Position numbers and translations under genes: made by a program. DNA of 64,000 nucleotides from Sternotherus odoratus (Eukaryota > Chordata > Testudines > Kinosternidae), in NCBI GenBank assembly GCA_032164245.1, contig JAVMKO010000006.1:36482319-36546318 (forward strand), written 5' to 3'. Of this stretch, positions 1-11,160 are shown one piece after another (position 1 is the first letter of the stretch; every line of letters starts with the position of its first letter). Under the pieces are notes generated by a model that saw only the letters and a program-made list of their open reading frames with translations, had not been told where the DNA came from and ran no database searches.

Positions 1-2195
1 GTCTAGGGGGAACCTGATAGAAACGAGGTTGGGTGACGGGAGGAGGTCTAAATGGTCTCCTAAGGGGTTGAGGGGTATGTAGGCCTAAGGACCGCAGCAT
101 GGCTCTCGAGTTCTTCATGGAATGAATTTTTTTGTCTGTGTTCTGGGAAAACAGCCCTTGCCTATCAAAGGGCAAATCCTGGATGGTCGCCTGGACTGGG
201 GCTGGGATGCCAGAGACCTGCAGCCATGCCCCACAGCGCATCGCTATGGCAGTTGCCATTGTCCTAGATGCTGAGTCAGCGGAATCTAGAGCGGCTTGGA
301 GAGCGGCTCTAGAAACTATCCTATCTTCCTCCACAATGGCTCTAAACTCTGTGGTCGAGTCTTTAGGGAGTTGGTCCTGAAATTTAGCCATGGCCGACCA
401 GGAGTTGAAGGCATATCTCCCCAAGGCCGCCTGCTGGTTCGAGATCCTTAGTTGGAGGGCCCCTGAGGAATACACTTTCCTACCAAAAAGGTCAAGTTTT
501 TTGGCATCGTGTGACTTAGGCATAGACCCCGTTTGCCCCTGACGCTCCCTATGGTTAACCGCATCGGCTACCAGGGTCCCCGGCTGAGGGTGGGTAAAAA
601 GGTGTTCGTAACCGCTCTGTGGAGCGAAATAGTGCCTCTCAACCCCTCTAGCAGTTGGTGGAATAGAGGATGGAGTTTGCCAAAGGGTATTCGACAAGGT
701 CTGGATAGTCTTGATAAATGGGAGGGAGATTTTCGCCGGTCCATCGGAGGTCAAGATGTCCACTGTGGGATCCATGTCCTCCTTGACCTCTTCAGCCGGA
801 AGATTGAGGTTCTGGGCCACCCTGCGGAGGAGATCCTGATGCCTCCGAATGTCCATAGGAGGAAGGGTTGGAGAGAAAGAACCTGCCACCACCTCATCAG
901 GTGAGGAAGACGAGGAGGTTGCAAACTGGGGATCTCCTTGTTGAGGCTCTGTTGGGGGCGGCTCATACGGAGACCGCTCCTGGGCTTGCTGATCTACCCT
1001 GGAGGGAGGACGGTCAAGTCCCGAAGGGCCCGGCACCAGGTCTTCTGGTGCTGCCTCAGAAGGTGGCACCGTTACCGTAGCTGAAATAGGGCCCTGCGGC
1101 ACCGAGGGTAGCGAAGCCGATACTGAAGCTGGCCCCTGGGTCTGGTGAAATGCCCATGGTGTCCAAAAGGGCCACTGCACCGGACCTTGACCCTGTGGCA
1201 GCCTGGATGGAATGCTCTGGTGGCGGGACGACCTCCGGTGCCGGGAGTGATGGCGTGACCCAGAGGTACGGTGGCTACGACCAGACCGGGAGGAAGCCGG
1301 TCGGATTCCAAGGAATAATCTGACGCAAACCACGGTGGTGCGGACCCCTCCGGTGCAGTGATGTGCCTCTGGAACATTTTCGGCTTCCCTGGATGTTTCT
1401 CAACTGGTGGTGGTACAGGCTGTGCCGTGATGGTCGGTACCGGGAGGACGGGTGCCGAGGGAGCCCGTACCATCGGTGCCGACACGGACGACGCCGAGGG
1501 TGCGGATGTTAACGGCACCGGAGCGTGCGTCGGGATGATAGGCGCCGCAGGCCTGGACACCGGTGCCGGAGCCACAAACGGTACCGGAGCCACAACCGGT
1601 GCCGGAGTTGCATCCCTCGTCATGGCAATCAGGTCTTCAGCTGCCTCAAACGTGTCCGGGGTCGAAGGCATAACCAGCTCTTCCAGAGTCCCATGTGGGG
1701 ATGACGCGGCACTGAGGGGAGTGTGGTCACAGGACTCGGTGGACGCTCTCGGCACTTTACGGGACTCACTTATACGACCCGAAGTCTGCCGTACCGATGA
1801 GAGCTCACCCTGGGCTCTGCGGGCCGGGGAGCGACCTCTCGGTTTTTTTGATGGCACCGGTGATTGCGAGCGGTGCCTCCGGCATGGTGCAGAGATCGGT
1901 GCCAGTGCTTCTTTTGGTCTAACTTCGGTGCCGCCGGGTCTCTCACTGATGCCGGGGCACTGCACACCGTGGTGGAAGGAGGATCTTGCTGGGGTTGCAG
2001 CGCCGACTCCATCAGGATAAATTTCAAGCGGGAGTCCCTCTCCTTCTTGGTACAGGGTTTAAACCCTTTACAGATAGTGCACCGCTCCACCTGATGACCC
2101 TCTCCCAAGCACTTTAAACACTTGGAGTGCGGGTCACTGTTTGGCATAGGTTTACCACAGTCCTCACAATTCTTAAACCCCGGCGCCCGAGGCAT
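1..2195 (-). pseudogene. DIRS-like gag, frameshifted
   Basis: The gag starts near 2195 (MPRAPGFKNCEDCGK). Its N-terminus has paired cysteines (CEDC, CLKC, CTIC), suggesting a zinc-knuckle-like fold. The reading frame then changes at least twice on the minus strand: about 2195-1950, about 1965-1300, and about 1300-1, where the frame is open to the edge. The last part carries the conserved gag core: a Y-FAPQSGYEHLFTHPQP stretch near 560-620, KKLDLFGRK near 490-520, then a helical Ala-rich segment. The middle part is rich in Pro, Val and Ala. Either these are old frameshifts, or the assembly has errors in GC-rich sequence. There is no sign that it is a host gene. Confidence 0.75.
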
Positions 2196-2221
2196 ACCCC
2201 GGTGCCGGAGAAGAAAGAAAC

Positions 2222-2335
2222 TATATACAACTATACTATTAGAAGAAACTATTGAACTATAACTATATAACTATAACTAGAATTAACAACTATAATAACT
2301 ACTATAATAACTATGAACATGATACTGCTAAGTAA
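2222..2335. repeat. ACTAT-rich degenerate microsatellite
   Basis: About 110 bases are made of irregular ACTATA, ACTATAA and AACTATAATA words just upstream (in minus-strand sense) of the DIRS gag start. It looks like an expanded AT-rich spacer within the element's leader. Confidence 0.6.
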
Positions 2336-2480
2336 CTACTAGCACAAGATTCACTGTTCCAGCAACCGTCATGAACGGAAAGAAGGAACTGAGCGGGGGG
2401 TGGGTCGGCAGGGTCATATATACACATCTCATATATAGCATCTCACTCCCTTCCACAGCCAAAAAGCAGGAACTCAGGAA

Positions 2481-5400
2481 TGTCCCAGTCCGAGTTTAAA
2501 TGGTCTTTCTACACCAACTCTTTCATACTTACAGCAGGTAAGGGGATTTATAAACATGGTATTATATGGAGCTGCACAGCTCAACCACCATTTCTCCATC
2601 CTCCCATTACAAAGACAATTGTTAGACAAAGACAAGTTTTAGTTTTAGTGTGGTGTGAATCTGAAATGCAACTGTCAAGATCTGTTTCACTATGAATAAT
2701 GGAGAATACAGACATCTCAAAGGCCTTGAGGGATCTGTGAGGTGAAACAGAAGGATATTTCTCATTGTAAGACTTAATCTCTGATAACAGCACTGCTTGT
2801 GCCATCAGATAATCACAGCCAACCAGCTACAGAGCGATAACTGTGAGGCAGTCAGTGCCTTTGAAGAGCCATGGAAGCAGCTGAACCTGGTGGCTAGCTG
2901 CACTGGAGGCGCCTCCTGGTCCTGGAGCAGTTGCCAGCTAATGGTGCTGGGACTTGTGTTAAGCATTCCACTAGGTGCAGACACTGCCACCCTGTGAGTG
3001 TCTAATGTCACTGAAGATCCACTGCAAAACCACTACCTTTGAAGTCGTCCCCACTAGGTGGGTCAATGCTCCAAGGAGCTAGTGTGGCAGCTCAGCTCAG
3101 CACACTGAAGTGGGTTTTGTTTATACCTTGTCTGGGATATGTGGTGTCAGTTCAACACTGCCTTCATACTCTGTGTACTGTTGAATGATCTTGTTTTCAG
3201 TGTGTTTTCACCAGCCTTGCCACCCCAAAACAACCCCTGGGTTAAGACGTCAGAGCCTTGAAAACATGCGAGTGGAGAGCTGAAGATATTAAGGAATTTT
3301 CTGAGTCACGATAGAATTACCTAGTATGGGGGAAGGGAGGGGAGAGACAAATGCAGGTATTACAACCTGATTTTGCTTTTCACACATAAATCCACTTACG
3401 TAAGTGGAGTTACACCAGGGTAAGAAAGCAGAATTAGGCCCCACATATAAAAGAATTGCATGCAACTGCCCTATGCATTTGGAACACAAAGTAGCAGTGA
3501 AGACAAGAACTGAGCAAATAATGGATTCTTCAGTTTGAAGACTTAACCCAAAAAATCAGGAAAAAAAAAATCCAGTGATTGGAACTAAAATCAATTTTTT
3601 TCAAAATCTGTGAAATCAAAAAACAAAATATATATTTTTTCAATCAACTAAAATGTTTTGGGTTGATTCTAAACAAACTTTAAAGTTTTTGCTTTGATTC
3701 AGCTCTGAGTGTTTTTCATCCTTTTTTTTTTTTTAAAAAACAAAACTGCCCAAATTTGAATTCAAAATGCTGTTCCAAAATGAGAAGTCAAAATGAAACA
3801 TTTCAAAATTAAGAAGTCAAAACATTTTGACGTCTCCATTGCCAAATCTATTTGTCCAATTCTACCCAAATTCACAAAGTTTCGGAACACTGAAAAGATA
3901 CATTTTTTTGATTAAAAAAATCAGTGTAAAAAAAAATAATCACCCAGCTTTATTGAGGATCTGTATGGAGGTCATGTGCAGAAAACTTTATGGTGGGATT
4001 CTCAGACTCTCTGTGTCATCTCCCCACCACAGGTTTAATAAATCTAGGTACGGAGCATCCCCTACCATGTGATAAGCTCCCAGTTCTGTACTACTGGGAT
4101 TTAGAGAACAGGTATGTTATTAACCCAGATACCCAATCACAATGTGGCTTTGGATGATAAATGGGCCCAACTAGACAAACACACCACAGTGAGCAATAAC
4201 CTTAAAAGCATACTGACACTTGTGGCTTTAAGACACAGCATCCTCTATCCCAAGTAGAACAAGCAGAAGGGAACAACAGTTTTAATGAAGATCAGAACTT
4301 TTAGGTACAACACAACACACAGATGCAACTTAAGATTGGTCTGTAGGAAGCATTACTACAGACACTTATCCTTGTGACCTCTCCTCCATGAGTGCAGGAC
4401 ATGTCTGCTTTCTGTTAAAAAACCAGGAGGGGCAATGCAGGAACGAGTCCCTTTGTGTGATTCAAGGCCTGATAAATCACAAAGGGAGTGCTGCTGGAGA
4501 AGGGGAAGGTAATTCGCTAAATACACCAGGCTCAAAGGCAGTATGTCAATAAGTACAGACAGTAGTAAAGACTGTGCAACTATGGATCAGAAGATAAAGC
4601 TGGGTTTTTCTCAGCATCAGCTAACAAACTGTGCATTTTTTCTTCATGAGAAACCAATGGCAAATGGCATTTTAAATATTCACCCATTTTCAAAACGCAT
4701 GTCCTTATCTCAATTAAGTAACATTATGATTAGCAAAAATGTAACCAGACCCAGCACAGTAAAATCCAATTCTTACTCTTTGAGAGAGAGCCATTCATGG
4801 TGCTGCCATTTCTCATGGCCATTTTAACATTTCCCATTCTTCATTTTGCTGCTAGTTAGTGGATGTCTTACTGAAATTACCTGTGCTGTAGAAGGAGGAG
4901 ACCAGGTACATATCTGTAAATATAGTAAGCCTTTTGCGACTGTAACTACTTTAAATTTAATGCAGTTCTAGCCCATCAAGTATATTCATGAGGTTTTTTA
5001 TTTTCTGAGCAGAATTAGTTCATCAAGTTTAGACAATAACAAATCCAATAATACTGAAAAGTGCTACTTACACATTACAGAAGATCAACTCACTTAGTGT
5101 GCAGTGTTCCTCTAATACTTTGACTCTCCTGTGGGCAGCCCACCTATACTCTGCCATATTGAACCCAATGCTCTGCATGTCCATACAATTTAATATTGTA
5201 ATGACGAAGGAAAATCAAAGCATGGAATGAAACAGGAAAAACATAGTTGAAAGATCTGGGTGCCAGATGAAGGACTTTAGCCATACTGGATCCAACTGGA
5301 GAACTGAGCATAAAAACAGCCGATTTCAACACCACACTTTCATTTGTTGTGTTTTACATAACATACATAATTGATGAACGTGGAAAGGGAAGCATCAACT

Positions 5401-7990
5401 CATATACCACAGTGTGTTTATGTCTTGTGCTACACGAGGCAACAGAAGGAATGTCAAGACATTCTAATTTTTGTAAAGAAAAAGGTACTTTTTCTCTTTC
5501 TCTCTCGTAGGTCTAGGCTGACGAGTAGTTCCCAACCTCACTATGAGGTTTCCTCAGAGCCCTGATCCTGGTGCAGTGAGACAGAAAAATGAGAATAAAG
5601 GAAATGCTGCAGAATACTTGAAAAGGAGAGGTCATGAACATTGCAAAAAGGTAGGAAACTGCACATAAAGTTCTTTTCCTTAGGCTTAGCTGTCAGGACA
5701 AAGGCGGACTTCAACCTCTGTTAGTGCAGAGGATGTGACACCCAGAGTAAATAAAGCCACATCTCAGTTAGAAAAGACTCCACACCACACGAATAAGAGG
5801 TTTCAAATAGACTGTTCACAGAACTGATGCAGAAGGAATTTTCTCTGTATAAACAATATTCAGCATTAAGTCCTCTATAAGACAAGAACCCAACTTGTGC
5901 AAGTGTTTTATTTTAGCTCTTATGTAAGTGTAATCCCATCAGTTCCGCAACACTTGCTGGCTCCGCATTAGTAGTGTTGATTTATTAATACATGTACTAA
6001 CTCTCCTTTCTCTGTGATAGCAGAGGACATAGGTTGTCCTCAATAAAACCATCGCTTGCCATCTTCTCCTTTTGCATAATTTATCATCAGAAGGGTCAGA
6101 ACTCCATGGGTATGTGCCTGGGTGAAGAGGTGGGTCTTGGAAAATACCCTAAAGGAGGCAAGACTCAGTGTGGCCTGAAGGAGACAATCTCTAACAAAAG
6201 ATTACTCAACCACCTTGGGCCCTCCATCAAGGATGTTCTATCCCAAACTCCGTAATTATAACTGGAACTAACAAACAAAAGTGTCCTAGCTGAACACAGC
6301 TACCATTCTTTGTCATGCAGTGAGAGACAAGTTCCTGAGACAGACAGATCCCAGTACAATTATGGCTTTGTAAATGACATCAAGATCTTGAATTGGATTC
6401 GGAGTTCAATAAACAACCAAAATAGAGTGCAAAGCAGTGGCATGATTTGCTTAACACTTTCTTGCTTAACAAGTTGGTCCAGTGTGTGTTGCACCAGCCA
6501 TAATTTCTGGGTGGCCTTCATGATCAACCCCTTGTATAGCTTTGTATAACGGGTCTTGCCAGGAGGCAACAAAAGTATGGATCTCCATGGCTATGGTCCT
6601 CGGCCAATAAAAAATGGGTCGAATCTTCTGACCAGCACTTGAGGGTAGAAAGATGATTTTGACCATTTCTGTCTGTTATTCTAAGAGCAGACATTAATCG
6701 AGCATCACCCAAAGCTGCATACCATCAACAACTGGGAGGTGGAGTGGGCTGATATTCTCGGCTGAAAGTGGTCACATTCTGCCAGTTTATCAAAGTTTTC
6801 CCTTTGCCAACCTCCATCACCTCTATTTTGGCCATATGGAGCTAGCTTCTTTTTATTCATATCCTTGTTATGTACAGAGGCATATCAACAACAAATAGGA
6901 AATGCAGAATGAGGTGCTGTCATTATACTGTTCACATTGTAGTCTATGCAGAATCTTAGTATCTCCCTTGACAGCCTCACAAACTTGCTGAATAGGAGGT
7001 GATAGGATGTTTCTCTGTAGCTCTATTGAAGAATGGCTCCTGCAATGGGTCCAAATCTGACTTAGTACAGTATATAGATCTGCAAGTGAGAACAAGGAAG
7101 GCTCTATTCTATGTTCACTTGAGGACTTCCCCTCTGGGAACTGGCTGGTGTGAGGAAAGGGGAAGAGACTTACAAACACTTTATATTCCTAGAAAAGGAA
7201 TATTTAGATTGTAAATGCTTTGGGGGAAGAGTCTTTGCAATTCATGTGTGTCTATATAGTGAATGCCATACTATTCACACTATACAAACAGTGAATAAAA
7301 AGGCTTGTGTGTATTTTTCTTATACCTATTCCGACAGTCCATGCCTTTGCCTCAACTCTGAGAAGTTGTTTCTCTGTGGGAGACATCTCAGGTCTGATCC
7401 TGGAAGACAGTGAACACTCTATTTTCCATTGACTTCAATAGAAGCTGAGGACACAACACCCTCCAGGATCAGGCCCTAGTTAGGTATATATCACAAGATT
7501 CCCTAATTGGGATGAAGCCTTTCTCCCCCACAAACCCTGGATAATTAGCTTTTCCAGTCACAGAGTCATGCTTCCTCTAATAATGGCATCAGCAAAAACT
7601 TCCTGGATAAAACGTTCTACATTCTGTTTTACAGAATCCATCTCACTAACAGCCATTTACTACTTTCATCTTGTTATCCGGGACGATTTAAAGTGAGGAG
7701 TTCCATAACAACAACCTAAAAGGAGCTCTGCTAACATAGGTTTGCTGTGTCCATGTTTTTCTTCAATGCAGCAAGTTGACCAAGCTGGCAAATCCCAGTC
7801 CAAAGGCAAAAGAGCAACAAACACCTAGAAGAATATCAGCACAAGTTTTGAGCACCTACAAAGGAATATTAAATTAAGGCAGTCCAGGCAGGCATTTGTC
7901 AGTAAAACTGGGCCTTCCACGTTTCTACCAACAGCATAAACTTTCTACTAGAGCAGAAGCTATGGTTGCAAAGACTAACACTTTGGTGAG
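2481..7990. other. Intergenic stretch, no supported gene
   Basis: No open frame here has coding character or a recognisable domain. The sequence is moderately AT-rich. About 3570-3930 is full of AAAATGTTTT, TTTCAAAAT and poly-T words and looks like an old, decayed repeat. About 5990-6870 is more complex and resembles interspersed repeat sequence, but I cannot name the family. About 7400-7480 has the phrase TTGACTTCAATAG between two opposed GATCCTGGA-type words, as in small palindromic repeats. These are impressions only. Confidence 0.5.
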
Positions 7991-8010
7991 GGATACTGGT
8001 CAAACAAAAG

Positions 8011-8320
8011 ACCCTTTGTAACTGGTGTTCTTCGAGATGTGTTGCTGGTGTCTATTACACAGTAGGTGTGCGTGCTCGCCACATGCACTGGTGCCGGAAT
8101 TTTTTTTCCCCTTAGCAGTACCCATAGGGGGAGTGCCCCTCCATGACCCCAGAAGTGGGCACCACACACTCCCCTACCCTTAGTTCCTTCTTGTCAGACC
8201 ACGTCGACAGAGGGGGAGGGCGAGATGTGGAATAGACATGAGCAACACATCTCAAAGAGCACAGTTACGAAAGGTAACTGTATTTTCCTTTTCAAGTGAT
8301 TGCTCATGTGTATTCCACAG
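8011..8320 (-). repeat. DIRS terminal region with inverted and direct repeats
   Basis: The 50 or so bases at 8011-8064 are closely matched in reverse complement by 8221-8273; the shared core is GAGATGTGTTGCT. A looser direct copy of the same block follows at about 8274-8320, around TGATTGCTCATGTGTATTCC. Complementary and repeated termini of this kind are what DIRS elements use to rebuild their ends from a circular intermediate. The exact outer end of the element is uncertain by some 20 bases. Confidence 0.65.
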
Positions 8321-8361
8321 GAGGTGATTCCAAGCTATATCTGTAGGAGGTGGGTAAGAGT

Positions 8362-9476
8362 TCACAAGTTCCCGGGACGGAGGACCGCCCTGCTGAACCC
8401 GGTATCATCCCTGGCTTGGGAGACAATCGCACAGTGCAAGGTGAATGTGTGAACCGAAGACCATGTAGCAGCCCTACAAGTGTCCTGGATAGGGATGTGA
8501 GCCAGAAAGGCTGCCAACAAGGCCTGCGCCCGACCTGAGTGCACCTTCACAATTGGTGGTGGGGGGACATCAACCAGGTCATAACAGGTACGGATGCACG
8601 AAGTGATCTAGTTGGAGAGTCGCTATGTGGAGATCGTCTGGCACCTCATGCGTTCGGCTGAGGCTACAAACAGCTGTGAGGACTTTATGAATGATTTGGT
8701 CCGTTCGAGGTAAAAAGTCAGAGCTCTGCACACATCTAGCATGTGGCTTGGGACAGAAGACTGGCAGGAAGATGTCCTGGCCCATATGGAAGGCGAAGAC
8801 CACCTTCAGGAGAAAAGCAGGGTGTGGATGGAGCGGAACCTTGTCCTTATGGAAAACTGTATGGGGGGCTTGGACGTCAGGGCCCAGAGCTCTGAGACCC
8901 GCCTAGCCAACGTGATTGCCAACAGGAAGGCCACCTTCCATGAGCACGTGGCATGGGGTTCAAACGGAGGCCCCGTGAGGTGGGACAATATGAGTTTCAG
9001 GTCCCATTGTGGAACCGGGGGCCTAGTATATGGGAAGAGACAGTCAAGTCCTCTGAGGAACCAGCCCATCAGGGCTTGGAAAAACACTTCTGGCCCTGCA
9101 CTGGTGGGTGGAAGACCAAGATGGCCACGAGATGCACCCTGATAGATGAGGGCCCCAGGCCTTGGGTTCTATGGTGCAGGAGGTAATCCAGGATCAGCTG
9201 GATTGGGGCGGCCACTGGGGAAATCCCCTTCTCAGTTGCCAATGAGGAGAACCATGCCCACTTCACCGAGCAGGCACAGCACATGGAGGGCTGTCTGCTC
9301 TCCAGGAGGACATGCTGGACCCCTTCTGAGCACGTCCTTTCCTCCCTACCTAACCATTGAGCAGCCCTGCCGTGAGGTGGAGGACTGTTAGGTTGGGGTG
9401 GAGGAGGCAGTCCCGGTCCTGCGGCTGGGCGATCATCAGGATTGCGAGGATCCCGTATCAATGCTGTCCGGGCCAC
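8362..9476 (-). pseudogene. DIRS-like tyrosine recombinase remnant
   Basis: Fragments in several minus-strand frames together cover the recombinase. At 9069-9200 is an N-terminal core-binding segment with ILDYLLHHRTQGL and SSIRVHLVAI. At 8806-9087 is the catalytic domain start with PPWDL-like and LTGPPFEP words and the ARRVSEL box, whose first Arg is the family's catalytic Arg. At 8579-8803 is FHMGQDIFLPVFCPKPH. At 8362-8550 is the C-terminal part with HSGR (the H-x-x-R motif) and a second His in SSVHTF. The expected tyrosine nucleophile a few residues later reads Cys (TLHCAI). Together with the frame breaks, this makes the copy inactive. Confidence 0.8.
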
Positions 9477-9648
9477 GCTGGGGCGATCAGCAGGACCCAG
9501 GCCTTGTCCGTCTTTATCTTTTCCAGCACCTTGCTGATCAGAGGGAACGGGGGGAAAGCATAGAGAAACCAGCCTGACCAGAACAGGAGGAAGGTGCCCA
9601 AGATGGCGCCTCTCCCCAGACCGCCCCAGAGCAGAAGCGAGGGCAAAG

Positions 9649-11160
9649 TTAGCTCTGCCAGGTTGCGAACACGTCCACTTGGGGAGTCCCCCACACTTGG
9701 AAGAGCTGGTGAACTACTTCCAGGTGGAGGGACCACTCAGGCTGGGAGGAGAAATCCCTGCTCAGGCGATCCACCCACTCGTTGCAAGCGCCTGGTAGGT
9801 GAAAAGGTAGGGAGATGTCGTGGGCTATGCAAAAGTCCCACAGTCTGAGGGCATGGCAGAGAACAGAGGACCGGGCCCCGCCTTGCCTGTGGATGTAGAA
9901 CATCAAGGCCTTGTTGTACATGAGGACCTGGACCACCTTCCCCTTCAAATGTGAGCGGAAGGCCATGTACGCCAGGTGTACCACCTGCAGCTCCTTGACG
10001 TTTACGTGTAGGGTTAAGTCCTGGGCTGACCACATACCCTGGGTCTGTCGGACACCAGCTCCAGAGATGGGGCCCTATCCCTGAACGGGACCCCTTGGAG
10101 CATGTTCTTGGGGAAAGACCACCACTGGAGGGAGGCGATCACTGAACCGGGGATGGTGAGGACCTTGTCCATCCTGTCCCTGGCCTGTGAGAATTTCGAG
10201 GCCAGCCAGAGCTGAAGAGGCCTCATTTGGAGCCTGGTGTGGCAGACAACATACGTGCACGCCACCATGTGGCCCAGGAGCTGCAGGCACGCCCTAGCTG
10301 TGGTAATCAGGAACCTCATGACTATGGCAATGAGTCCTATTATGGTCTCGAACCTGTCCCTTGGGAGGGAGGCTGTGGTTGATGAGTCCAGGAGGGCCCT
10401 GATAAACTCTATGAATTGTGCCGGGACTAACGTGGACTTTGCACTGTTTACCAACAGGCCCAGGGTGGTGCACGTGGACAGGAGGAATGTCAGGTGGTCC
10501 CTCATCTGCGACCAGGAGCTGCCCTTCACCAGCCAATCGTCCAGGTAGGGGAAAATGTGTACCCTTTTGCGCCTGAGGTAGCCTACGACTACTGACATAC
10601 ATTTGGTAAACACCCTGGGGGCAGTGGAGAGGCCAAACAGGAGGTAATGTTCTCGACCCATCACAAACTGGAGGAACCGTCTGCATCCCTTGAAAATGTG
10701 GATATGGAAATACACGTCCTGAAACTTGAGAGCAGCGTACCAGTCTCTGGGATCCAGAGAGGGGATAATGGAGGCTAGCGAGACCATACAGAACTTGAGC
10801 TTCACCATGAAGTGATTGAGATCCTGAAGGTCCAGAATGGGCCTGAGTCCCCCTTTTCCCTTCAGGATAAGGAAATAGTGGGAGTAGAACCCCTTGCCCA
10901 TGAATTCCTCGGGTGTCAATTCCACTGCTCCTAGGCTAAGGAGCCACCCCACCTCCTGCTCGAACGGCTTCGTGCGAGAGGTCCCCCAGGCAAAACGGGG
11001 ACAGAGGATGGTTGGGCGGGGAGGAAGTGAGCTGGAGCGTGTACCCTCTGGAGATGGTGTTGAGGACCCACTGGTCTGAGGTCAGTCGTGACCACTCCGA
11101 TAAGAAAGCACACAACCGGTTGGAAAAGTTTTTTTTTACTGAGGGTGGATCCCTGAGCGG
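9649..11160 (-). pseudogene. DIRS-like reverse transcriptase and RNase H remnant
   Basis: A 312-codon open stretch at 10014-10952 carries the RT: GGLRPILDLQDLNHF, then LKFQDVYFHI (motif A; its catalytic Asp position reads Lys), LFGLSTAPRVFTKC, and FPYLDDWLVKG with the YLDD active-site box at about 10533-10545. Upstream, the segment near 11000-11160 is the pol N-terminus (LTSDQWVLNTISRGY) in a different frame. Downstream, 9649-10035 is the RNase H part (LHVNVKELQVVHLA, DRLSRDFSSQPEWSL, WGTPQVDVFAT), again frameshifted relative to the RT. The domain order RT then RNase H fits DIRS rather than a LINE. Confidence 0.88.

Larger units (their letters stand above)
1..2480 (-). mobile_element. DIRS-like retrotransposon, 5' part, cut by the window edge
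   Basis: The minus strand reads from a leader at about 2340-2480 into a gag-like region that runs off the left edge. The leader resembles the terminal region of the second element: both share an opposite-strand stretch around a GAAGGAACTGAG-type motif (about 2388 here, about 8190 there). It is followed by a degraded ACTAT-rich stretch. The gag part has a Cys-rich knuckle followed by an Arg/His/Ser-rich linker and a core with KKLDLFGRKVYSS, a hallmark of DIRS gag in reptiles and amphibians. The identification rests on protein-level resemblance to the DIRS family. The 5' boundary near 2450-2480 is approximate. RT and recombinase parts, if present, lie outside the window. Confidence 0.82.

Noticed and set aside
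1358..2020. A 220-codon plus-strand open frame
   Set aside because: It is opposite the DIRS gag linker and has a Gly/Ala/Thr composition typical of an antisense shadow.
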